From Bacteroidota bacterium (GTDB lineage: Bacteria; Bacteroidota; Bacteroidia; Chitinophagales; Chitinophagaceae): DNA of 6,689 nucleotides. The DNA is taken from contig CANETM010000088.1 in the NCBI GenBank assembly GCA_947441205.1, positions 1 to 6,689 on the forward strand, written 5' to 3'. Below, piece after piece: positions 1 to 5,788 of this stretch (positions within the stretch are counted from its first letter, which is position 1; every line of letters begins with the position of its first letter). The notes under the pieces are model-generated. The model saw only the letters and a program-made list of their open reading frames with translations, did not search any database and had not been told where the DNA came from. The translations under genes and the position numbers were made by a program.

Positions 1-1476
1 CCTATGATGGCTGATAAAGTATATTTATTGCCATTGACGATTGATAGTTTGGAGCAAATTTTACAAGAAAATCAAATTGATGCAGTATTACCAACTATGG
101 GAGGACAAACTGCATTAAACTTATGTAAGGAAGCAGACGAATTAGGAATATGGGAGCAATACAATTGTAGAATGATTGGAGTGGATGTAGCTGCCATCAA
201 CACTGCAGAAGATAGAGAAAAGTTTAGACAATTAATGGTAAAAATTGGAATAGCAGTAGCGCCAAGCCAAGTTGCAAATAGTTTTTTAGAAGGAAAAGAA
301 ATTGCACAAAGAATTGGATTTCCATTAGTAATACGTCCATCCTTCACCTTAGGTGGAACAGGTGGTGGATTTGTTCACGATGCAAGTGAATTAGATGCTG
401 CATTAGAAAGAGGTTTGAAAGCATCACCCATGCATGAAGTGTTGGTCGAGAAAGCAGTATTGGGGTGGAAAGAATATGAATTAGAATTATTAAGAGATCA
501 AGCTGACAACGTAGTCATTATTTGTACCGTTGAAAACTTGGATCCAATGGGCGTGCATACCGGAGATTCCATTACAGTAGCACCTGCAATGACATTGAGC
601 GATACGGCTTTTCAAGATATGCGAAATCAAGCAATGCTCATGATGCGTAGCCTAGGAAATTTCTCAGGAGGTTGTAATGTTCAGTTTGCATTAAATCCTG
701 CAACCGAAGAATTAATTGCTGTGGAAATTAATCCACGTGTTTCTCGATCATCAGCATTAGCATCAAAAGCAACAGGTTATCCGATTGCAAAAATTGCAGC
801 GAAGCTTGCCATAGGATATCATTTGGATGAATTAAAAAATCAAATTACACAAACTACATCAGCCTATTTTGAACCAGCATTGGATTATGTAATTGTTAAA
901 GTACCACGTTGGAACTTTGATAAATTCAAAGGTGCTAATGATACTTTAGGATTACAAATGAAAAGTGTTGGTGAAGTAATGGCAATTGGCCGAAGCTTTA
1001 CCGAAGCTATTCAAAAAGCTTGTCAAAGTTTAGAGAATGAAGCAATTGGATTAGGATATTATGGAAAAAGTTTAATGAAGAACGAAGAATTAATGGAGTA
1101 TATAAAGACACCAAAATGGGATAGAATTTTTAGAATCAAAGACGCCTTAATGCAAGGATCAACGGTGCGTTCAATTGCAGCAGCAACAGGAATTGACAAT
1201 TGGTTCTTATATCAAATTCGCATTATCTGCGATATTGAAAAAGAATTAATGAAATATACATTGGAAACTTTACCAACTGATGTTTTAAAAGAATCTAAGA
1301 AGCATGGATTTAGTGATATGCAAATAGCTAAGCTATTACACGGAAACTCCAATGATGATGCAGTGTATGAAAAGCGTAAAGCATTAGGCATCACAAGAGT
1401 TTACAAAATGGTGGATACATGTAGCGCTGAGTTTGAAGCAAAGACGCCTTATTTTTATTCAACATTTGAAAACTAA
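1..1476 (+). CDS. carB: Carbamoyl-phosphate synthase large subunit, N-terminal half only (5' end outside window)
   Basis: This chain forms carboxyphosphate from bicarbonate and ATP, the first step of carbamoyl phosphate synthesis for pyrimidines and arginine. The frame is open from base 1 (a Pro codon). By comparison with E. coli CarB about 60 N-terminal residues lie outside the window. Numbering from the Met at base 4, visible features are MGGQTALN (32-39), Arg111 in the ATP-grasp fold, the glycine loop GGTGGG (117-122), GWKEYE (154-159), HTGDS (185-189), and the metal/ATP site Gln227, Glu241, Asn243 and Arg245. The oligomerisation domain fills roughly 365-490. The protein ends TPYFYSTFEN followed by TAA, exactly where family members continue through a linker into the second (carbamoyl-phosphate) ATP-grasp half. 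Nothing resembling that half follows in any frame: the next 114 bp are noncoding, then a transketolase gene starts. Family identity is very secure; whether this is a working split subunit or a truncated one is open. Confidence 0.93.
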   Translation, partial: PMMADKVYLLPLTIDSLEQILQENQIDAVLPTMGGQTALNLCKEADELGIWEQYNCRMIGVDVAAINTAEDREKFRQLMVKIGIAVAPSQVANSFLEGKEIAQRIGFPLVIRPSFTLGGTGGGFVHDASELDAALERGLKASPMHEVLVEKAVLGWKEYELELLRDQADNVVIICTVENLDPMGVHTGDSITVAPAMTLSDTAFQDMRNQAMLMMRSLGNFSGGCNVQFALNPATEELIAVEINPRVSRSSALASKATGYPIAKIAAKLAIGYHLDELKNQITQTTSAYFEPALDYVIVKVPRWNFDKFKGANDTLGLQMKSVGEVMAIGRSFTEAIQKACQSLENEAIGLGYYGKSLMKNEELMEYIKTPKWDRIFRIKDALMQGSTVRSIAAATGIDNWFLYQIRIICDIEKELMKYTLETLPTDVLKESKKHGFSDMQIAKLLHGNSNDDAVYEKRKALGITRVYKMVDTCSAEFEAKTPYFYSTFEN

Positions 1477-1590
1477 AATTGATACTAGCTATTAGAAAAA
1501 TATAAATTACTAATAGATTGAAAATAAAATACAGCTTTAAGAAATCAATCATAAATAGTATTTCAACTTAAAAGCACAACAATAAAAAAT

Positions 1591-2559
1591 ATGAACGCAA
1601 AAGACATAGTAGCACAAAACGAAAAAGAAACAAGAGCAGGATTTGGTGATGGCATTTTAGAAATTGCTAGAGAAAATAAAGACGTAGTTGTTTTAACTGC
1701 TGACTTAGCAGGTTCATTTAAGTTAGGGCCATTGATGAAAGAAATGCCTGATCGTTTTATTGAAGTTGGAATTGCTGAAGCCAATATGATTGGTATTGCT
1801 GCTGGTTTAACAATTGGAGGAAAAATTCCTTACACAACAACATTTGCAGGATTCAGTACAGGACGTGTGTATGATCAAATTAGACAATCAGTTGCTTACT
1901 CCGATAAGAATGTAAAAATTTGTGCATCACATGCTGGATTAACATTAGGAGAAGATGGTGCAACACATCAAATATTAGAGGACATCGGATTAATGAAAAT
2001 GTTACCTGGTATGACAGTGATAGTACCATGTGATTATAACCAAACAAAAGCTGCAACAAAAGCAGTAGCTAGTTACCATGGACCTGTTTACTTACGTTTT
2101 GGTCGTCCAAAATGGCCGAACTTTACAAAGGAAGACGGAAGTGATTTTGTAATTGGTAAAGCACAAATATTAGCAGAAGGAAGTGATGTAACTATTATTG
2201 CATGTGGTCACTTAGTTTGGAAAGCAATTGAAGCTGCAAAACAATTAGAAGAACAAGGAGTAAGTGTAGAGGTAATTAATTTACACACCATTAAACCTTT
2301 GGACGAAGCGGCTATTATAAAAAGCTTGCAAAAAACAGGTTGTGTAGTTACAGCCGAAGAACATAATATTATTGGTGGTATGGGTGATGTGGTTGCACAA
2401 GTAGCTGCTAAAAATTGTCCAGTGCCTCAGGAATTTGTTGGAACCAAGGATACATTTGGAGAAAGCGGAACACCAAACCAATTATTAACTAAGTATGGTT
2501 TAGATGCAGTGAACATTGTGGAAGCTGCAAAGAAAGTAATCGCAAGAAAAGTTAAATAA
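1591..2559 (+). CDS. Transketolase, C-terminal subunit (split type)
   Basis: The 322-residue product is the pyrimidine-binding plus C-terminal domains of transketolase, which moves two-carbon ketol units in the pentose phosphate pathway using thiamine diphosphate. The expected residues are present: the catalytic Glu63 in GIAEANM, which activates the cofactor, His114 in ASHAG, GEDG (120-123) with His126 in THQ, and Arg169 in YLRFGR. The C-terminal domain spans roughly 195-320. In organisms with split transketolase the N-terminal half (about 270-280 residues, binding the diphosphate) is usually the adjacent upstream gene. Here the upstream gene is carB and the downstream gene is pdxH on the other strand, so the partner must be encoded elsewhere. 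The ATG at 1591 follows an A-rich leader without a Shine-Dalgarno, as is normal for Bacteroidota. I found no good TAnnTTTG box in the 114-bp gap before it. A DXS-type or pyruvate dehydrogenase E1-beta enzyme is less likely from the motifs. Confidence 0.92.
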   Translation: MNAKDIVAQNEKETRAGFGDGILEIARENKDVVVLTADLAGSFKLGPLMKEMPDRFIEVGIAEANMIGIAAGLTIGGKIPYTTTFAGFSTGRVYDQIRQSVAYSDKNVKICASHAGLTLGEDGATHQILEDIGLMKMLPGMTVIVPCDYNQTKAATKAVASYHGPVYLRFGRPKWPNFTKEDGSDFVIGKAQILAEGSDVTIIACGHLVWKAIEAAKQLEEQGVSVEVINLHTIKPLDEAAIIKSLQKTGCVVTAEEHNIIGGMGDVVAQVAAKNCPVPQEFVGTKDTFGESGTPNQLLTKYGLDAVNIVEAAKKVIARKVK

Positions 2560-2566
2560 TAAAACG

Positions 2567-3211
2567 CTAAGGTGCTAAACGCACTTTAGTCCAGCTATGA
2601 TTTTCATTCAGAGTGTAATGTAAGCGATCATGTAAGCGTGAGCTTCTACCCTGCCAAAACTCAATGCTTGTTGGATGAACAATGTAGCCACCCCAATGTG
2701 GAGGAAGTGGTACGTTACCTTCTTTAAACTTTTCTAAATTTAAGGCCATTAAATCCTCAAGGTAGGCTCTATTAGGAATCACTTTACTTTGTGGTGATGT
2801 CCAAGCGCCAACCTGACTTCCAATAGGACGTGAATGAAAATATTGTTCGCTTTCTTCGGTACTAACTTTTTTGATGGTTCCAGTGATACGCACTTGTCTT
2901 TCTAATTCTTTCCAAAAAAAATTCATGGCAACGTTTGGATTTGTTTCAATTTCTTTTCCCTTATTACTTTCATAATTGGTGAAAAAAACAAAACCTTCAG
3001 GAGTATACCCTTTTAATAAAACCACACGAGAGGCTGGTGTTCCATTTGAATTAACAGTTGATAAAACAAAAGCATTCACTTCGTCAATATTGCTTTGAAT
3101 CGCGTCCTCCCACCAATGCTCAAATTGATCAATAGGATTAGCTGCAGTTGAAGCTTCATCCAAAGAAGCCAACTGATAGTCTTTTCTAATACTCGAAATA
3201 TCTCTATTCAT
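2567..3211 (-). CDS. pdxH: Pyridoxine/pyridoxamine 5'-phosphate oxidase
   Basis: This FMN-dependent cytoplasmic enzyme oxidises pyridoxine 5'-phosphate or pyridoxamine 5'-phosphate to PLP using O2, the last step of vitamin B6 synthesis and salvage. The 214 residues match the usual family length. Landmarks match E. coli PdxH along the whole chain: RKDY (9-12), SRVVLLKG (61-68) with FMN-contacting Arg62 and Lys67, FFTNY (76-80), LERQVRI (103-109), FHSRP with GSQVGAW (125-137), QS (141-142), PLPPHWGGY (168-176), EFWQGR (184-189), RLHDR (192-196), and the typical RLAP ending. The ATG is preceded by a short AT-rich leader and lies 29 bp after the stop of ctaA on the same strand, so the two are probably cotranscribed, with ctaA first. 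Its TAG stop lies only 7 bp from the stop of the convergent transketolase gene. No missing residues or frame damage are visible. Confidence 0.96.
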   Translation of the reverse strand: MNRDISSIRKDYQLASLDEASTAANPIDQFEHWWEDAIQSNIDEVNAFVLSTVNSNGTPASRVVLLKGYTPEGFVFFTNYESNKGKEIETNPNVAMNFFWKELERQVRITGTIKKVSTEESEQYFHSRPIGSQVGAWTSPQSKVIPNRAYLEDLMALNLEKFKEGNVPLPPHWGGYIVHPTSIEFWQGRSSRLHDRLHYTLNENHSWTKVRLAP

Positions 3212-3217
3212 ATAATC

Positions 3218-3259
3218 AATTTACTGCTTTGTATAATAATTTACTGCTTCGTATAATAA
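3218..3259. repeat. Tandem 20-bp duplication of the ctaA 3' end
   Basis: Bases 3218-3239 match bases 3238-3259 at a spacing of 20 with a single mismatch (T at 3230 against C at 3250). The right copy holds the last codons and stop of ctaA (tail IYYTKQ). The left copy repeats them in the 29-bp gap before pdxH. The one difference corresponds to a silent Thr codon change (ACG/ACA), and the flanking base also diverges (3240 against 3260). This looks like a replication-slippage or unequal-crossover duplication that left a second, noncoding ctaA tail. It does not alter either protein but lengthens the spacer within the operon. Confidence 0.85.
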
Positions 3260-4335
3260 ATAATATTCACCACACTCAATAATAATAACATACCTACCAA
3301 TTGGTGTAATTGCGCCATCCATTCAAATACAGCCCAAGTGCCTGGTATAATATGCGCACTGGAAATAACCGTAAATATACCTAATGCAACTTGAAACAAA
3401 ACCAATGTTAATGGCATTCGACGTACTGTATTCCAAAAAAAGCTGCCACTAATTTTAAAAAGTTTTATAGACCATAAAATCACTACAATTAATAATAAAT
3501 AGGCTAGTCCTCTGTGTACAAAATGAATCCAAATTTTGTTATTCACTGCATTTAATAAAAACCCATCGCTACTAGTTAAGCCATTCGGAACCCATTGGCC
3601 GTTAATTGTAGGCCAGGTGGCAGCAACATTTGCTGCTTTATGACCAGCCATCAGTGCACCATATATTAATTGTAAAATCAAAATAGCAACTATAAACCAA
3701 GCAACATTTTTGATGCTGGTTAAATGTTTTAAAAAGGCTGGATCATTTTTGGATGTCCCTAAATTTTGTTTTTCTAATAAAGGAGTGACTTTTAAAGAAA
3801 GTGCGAACCAATAAGTATAGGCTAACAAACCTAATGCAAAAATAAAGTGGAGAGCTAAGCGAGTAGGTTTAACATATACCGCATCTCCTTCTAAACCACT
3901 GGCTACCATTATCCAACCAATAGCACCTTGTAAAGCACCTAATAAAAATAAAATCACCAAAGGGCGAATCATAGATGGCTGAAAGTATTTTTTGACTAAA
4001 AAATAAATAAAGCCAAAAGCAAAAACTAAGCCAATGGTACGAGCCCATAAACGATGAAACCACTCCCAGAAAAATATAAATTTAAAATTAGACAGTGTAA
4101 AATCAAAGTTCAATAATTGAAATTGAGGAGTCGTTTTGTATTTAGCAAATAATAACTGCCAAGCTGCATCATTCATAGGAGGAAGTGTGCCGGTTACAAC
4201 ATCCCACTCCGTAATAGAAAGCCCGCTGCCCGTTAAACGTGTAATACCACCAAGGGCAATTTGAATAATGGTCATGCCAACTCCTAATATTAACCAATTG
4301 GCAACGGCTTTTGATTTATGATCGACTGCTTGCAT
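3241..4335 (-). CDS. ctaA: Heme A synthase (CtaA/COX15 family)
   Basis: This integral membrane enzyme oxidises the C8 methyl of heme O to a formyl group, giving heme A for aa3-type cytochrome oxidases. The 364-residue product has about eight hydrophobic segments (roughly 14-34, 100-117, 124-145, 160-181, 211-231, 267-291, 307-328, 338-361), the expected twofold four-helix arrangement. Family motifs include GGITRLTGSGLSITEW (29-44) and WEWFHR (90-95). Candidate heme-ligand histidines are His94, His163, His274 (in IHFVHR) and His344 (in QLHQ). The protein has no cysteine, so it lacks the extracytoplasmic Cys pair of the Bacillus CtaA type and belongs with the COX15-like, cysteine-less type. It is the first gene of a probable ctaA-pdxH operon. 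A perfect TACCTTTG box lies 26 bp upstream of the ATG. No heme O synthase or cox genes are in the window. Its implication is that the organism respires aerobically with heme A oxidases. Confidence 0.95.
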   Translation of the reverse strand: MQAVDHKSKAVANWLILGVGMTIIQIALGGITRLTGSGLSITEWDVVTGTLPPMNDAAWQLLFAKYKTTPQFQLLNFDFTLSNFKFIFFWEWFHRLWARTIGLVFAFGFIYFLVKKYFQPSMIRPLVILFLLGALQGAIGWIMVASGLEGDAVYVKPTRLALHFIFALGLLAYTYWFALSLKVTPLLEKQNLGTSKNDPAFLKHLTSIKNVAWFIVAILILQLIYGALMAGHKAANVAATWPTINGQWVPNGLTSSDGFLLNAVNNKIWIHFVHRGLAYLLLIVVILWSIKLFKISGSFFWNTVRRMPLTLVLFQVALGIFTVISSAHIIPGTWAVFEWMAQLHQLVGMLLLLSVVNIIYYTKQ

Positions 4336-4360
4336 TTGTAAACTTCAAATAGTAATGCTA

Positions 4361-4368
4361 CAAAGGTA
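4361..4368 (-). promoter_or_regulatory. Bacteroidota-type -7 promoter box for ctaA-pdxH
   Basis: Read on the minus strand, these bases are TACCTTTG, a perfect match to the Bacteroidota housekeeping -7 consensus TAnnTTTG. The box ends 26 bp before the ctaA ATG, which would give a 5' leader of about 20 nt. No clear TTTG -33 element is seen 19-21 bp further upstream, so the call rests on the -7 box and its placement. Confidence 0.5.
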
Positions 4369-4416
4369 CTAAGTAATCGGATTGACTAAGTCATAGTCGT
4401 ATTTAAAATAGCAAAT

Positions 4417-4429
4417 TGATTTTGGTTTG
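4417..4429 (+). promoter_or_regulatory. Weak candidate -7 region for rnhB
   Basis: Two overlapping 8-mers, TGATTTTG (4417-4424) and TTGGTTTG (4422-4429), each match TAnnTTTG except at the second base. Either would put the transcription start at about 4430-4435. That agrees with translation from the ATG at 4456 and not from the GTG at 4429. No -33 TTTG is evident, and short T-rich boxes arise easily by chance in AT-rich DNA. Confidence 0.22.
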
Positions 4430-4455
4430 TGAAAAAGAAACTTGAAATTTATGGT

Positions 4456-5052
4456 ATGTTATTAAACGCTTATCAAAATGAATTACTGGAAGCAGGCTGT
4501 GATGAAGCAGGACGTGGATGTTATGCTGGACCCGTATTCGCCGCAGCAGTTATTTTGCCAGCTGATTTTTATCATCCTTTACTAAATGATAGCAAAAAAT
4601 TAAGTGAAAAACAACGACGTGAATTGGAGCCCATTATAAAGTCTAGTGCAATTGTTTGGGCTATTGCCTCACAAACTGCTGCTGAAATTGATGCGTCTAA
4701 TATTTTAAAGGCATCCATAAAATGTATGCACCTGGCTTTGGACCAATTAAAAAAGCGCCCAAAATTTATAGCAGTCGATGGGAATCGATTTTACCCTTAT
4801 AAAAAAATACCGCATCAAACTATTATAAAAGGTGATGGCAAGTATGCACATATTGCAGCAGCAAGCATATTAGCAAAAACAGCGCGTGATGAATATATGG
4901 AAAACGCGCATTTGAAATATCCAAAATATGGATGGGATAAAAATAAAGGATATGGAACAGCCATCCATCGAGCGGCTATTGAAAAACATGGATTATGTTT
5001 TGAGCACCGAAAGAGTTTCAATATCCTGCCTCCGCAACTTAGCTTAATGTAA
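4456..5052 (+). CDS. rnhB: Ribonuclease HII
   Basis: RNase HII cuts RNA of RNA/DNA hybrids and starts removal of single ribonucleotides misincorporated in DNA, in the cytoplasm with Mg2+ or Mn2+. From the ATG at 4456 the product is 198 residues. Signature residues are Asp16 and Glu17 with the ribonucleotide-recognising Gly-Arg-Gly in DEAGRG (16-21), NDSKKLSE (44-51), Asp108 in VDGN, Asp127 in KGDGK, and AAASILAKTARDEY (135-148). These give the DEDD catalytic set, at positions almost equal to E. coli RNase HII (16, 17, 108, 126). That near-identical numbering is why I prefer ATG 4456. The frame also allows a GTG start at 4429, adding nine residues with no family counterpart and overlapping the candidate promoter. 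It is divergent from ctaA and convergent with the YciO-like gene. Type HI and HIII enzymes are excluded by the motif set. Confidence 0.95.
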   Translation: MLLNAYQNELLEAGCDEAGRGCYAGPVFAAAVILPADFYHPLLNDSKKLSEKQRRELEPIIKSSAIVWAIASQTAAEIDASNILKASIKCMHLALDQLKKRPKFIAVDGNRFYPYKKIPHQTIIKGDGKYAHIAAASILAKTARDEYMENAHLKYPKYGWDKNKGYGTAIHRAAIEKHGLCFEHRKSFNILPPQLSLM

Positions 5053-5108
5053 TTGGGAATTACAGGAAAATAAATTTCCTTAAAAAGTGAATCGTAATTA
5101 TTAGAGAA

Positions 5109-5717
5109 CTAAAAATCCCAAACTCCGGCGCCTTGTCGAATCACTTCATAATGATCGGTGGTGCAGTCCACAACGGTTGAAGGAATAATACCGCCAATGC
5201 CTCCATCTACTACCATATCAATTTGCTTACCCCAATGTTCGTAAATAATTTCAGGGTCGGTATAATCTTCGATTGCATCACCAGGGAAAGAGGCTGATAA
5301 AATAGGATGACCTAATGTTTTAATAATTGAAAGAGCAATATTATTATTGGGTATACGCAGACCAATTGTTTTTTTCTTGGATTGTAAAATTTTAGGCACT
5401 TGCTTGCTAGCAGGTAAAATAAAAGTGAAAGGGCCTGGCAATGCTTTTTTTAAAATACGAAACAAAGAATTATCAATTGCTTTAGCATATAAGCTCAAAT
5501 CACTTAGGTCTGAGCAAATGAAACTTAAATTCGCTTTTTCAGGATCCACTTTTTTAATTACACATATTTTCTCAATTGCTTCAGGATGAAAAATATCACA
5601 ACCTAAACCATATATGGTATCAGTGGGATAAGCAATTATTCCTCCACTTTCCAAACATTCTTTTACCATTGAAAGTTGTCTAGGTTGCGGATTGTCTGGA
5701 TGAATACTAATTAGCAT
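5109..5717 (-). CDS. YrdC-domain protein of the YciO subfamily (often annotated threonylcarbamoyl-AMP synthase)
   Basis: The 202 residues form a single YrdC/Sua5-type domain that binds nucleotides and RNA. True TsaC/Sua5 members make threonylcarbamoyl-AMP for the tRNA t6A modification. Visible motifs are IHPDNPQPR (5-13), GGIIAYPTDTIYGLGCD (25-41), PGPFTFILP (94-102), KTIGLRIP (116-123) and PSTVVD (179-184). The opening and the motif spacing resemble E. coli YciO (about 206 residues) more than TsaC. The K-x-R/S-x-N signature of TsaC/Sua5 is not intact: KKVD occurs at 55-58 where K-x-R is expected, and SAS at 141-143 where S-x-N is expected. I therefore read it as YciO-like, whose role is not firmly settled, and expect a separate tsaC/sua5 elsewhere. 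The ATG at 5717 has no Shine-Dalgarno; a box one base off consensus (TACTTTTA on the minus strand, 5731-5738) lies close upstream. It is convergent with rnhB and divergent from the LuxR-type gene. Confidence 0.85.
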   Translation of the reverse strand: MLISIHPDNPQPRQLSMVKECLESGGIIAYPTDTIYGLGCDIFHPEAIEKICVIKKVDPEKANLSFICSDLSDLSLYAKAIDNSLFRILKKALPGPFTFILPASKQVPKILQSKKKTIGLRIPNNNIALSIIKTLGHPILSASFPGDAIEDYTDPEIIYEHWGKQIDMVVDGGIGGIIPSTVVDCTTDHYEVIRQGAGVWDF

Positions 5718-5765
5718 ATATTATAAAGTGTAAAAGTACCCATTTTTATTACCAATACTTTATGT

Positions 5766-5773
5766 TTTATTTG
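5766..5773 (+). promoter_or_regulatory. Candidate -7 box for the LuxR-type regulator
   Basis: TTTATTTG matches TAnnTTTG at all but the second base and ends 15 bp before the ATG at 5789. A T-run at 5743-5747 sits at about the -33 distance but is not TTTG. If real, it would exclude the upstream in-frame ATG at 5762 as a start, because that codon lies before the box. Support is weak. Confidence 0.25.
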
Positions 5774-5788
5774 TATAAATCACAGCCT

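Noticed and set aside
72..347. Minus-strand open frame of 91 codons inside carB
   Set aside because: Antisense shadow of a strongly conserved coding region; the translation has no recognisable domain and no separate start context.
1539..1566. Possible -7-like match (TAGTATTTC) before the transketolase start
   Set aside because: The spacing does not fit TAnnTTTG, the final G is absent and there is no -33 TTTG, so it is not called as a promoter.
3869..4063. Minus-strand frame with a Cys- and Trp-rich translation within ctaA
   Set aside because: An alternative frame of the heme A synthase gene; the membrane protein frame explains the region completely.
5053..5121. Nested inverted repeats between rnhB and the YciO-like gene: TTGGGA/TCCCAA, AATTAC/GTAATT, and AGGAAA/TTTCCT (5064-5080)
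   Set aside because: Stems are only 6 bp, mostly A/T, not followed by a T-run on either strand, and one arm lies inside the coding end. A terminator role is possible but not supportable.
5347..5589. Plus-strand open frame of 80 codons opposite the YciO-like gene
   Set aside because: Fully antisense to a convincing gene, with low-complexity translation and no family resemblance.
5731..5738. TACTTTTA on the minus strand as a -7 box for the YciO-like gene
   Set aside because: One base off consensus and only 13 bp from the ATG, leaving a leader of a few bases. Mentioned in the gene entry but too weak for its own feature.
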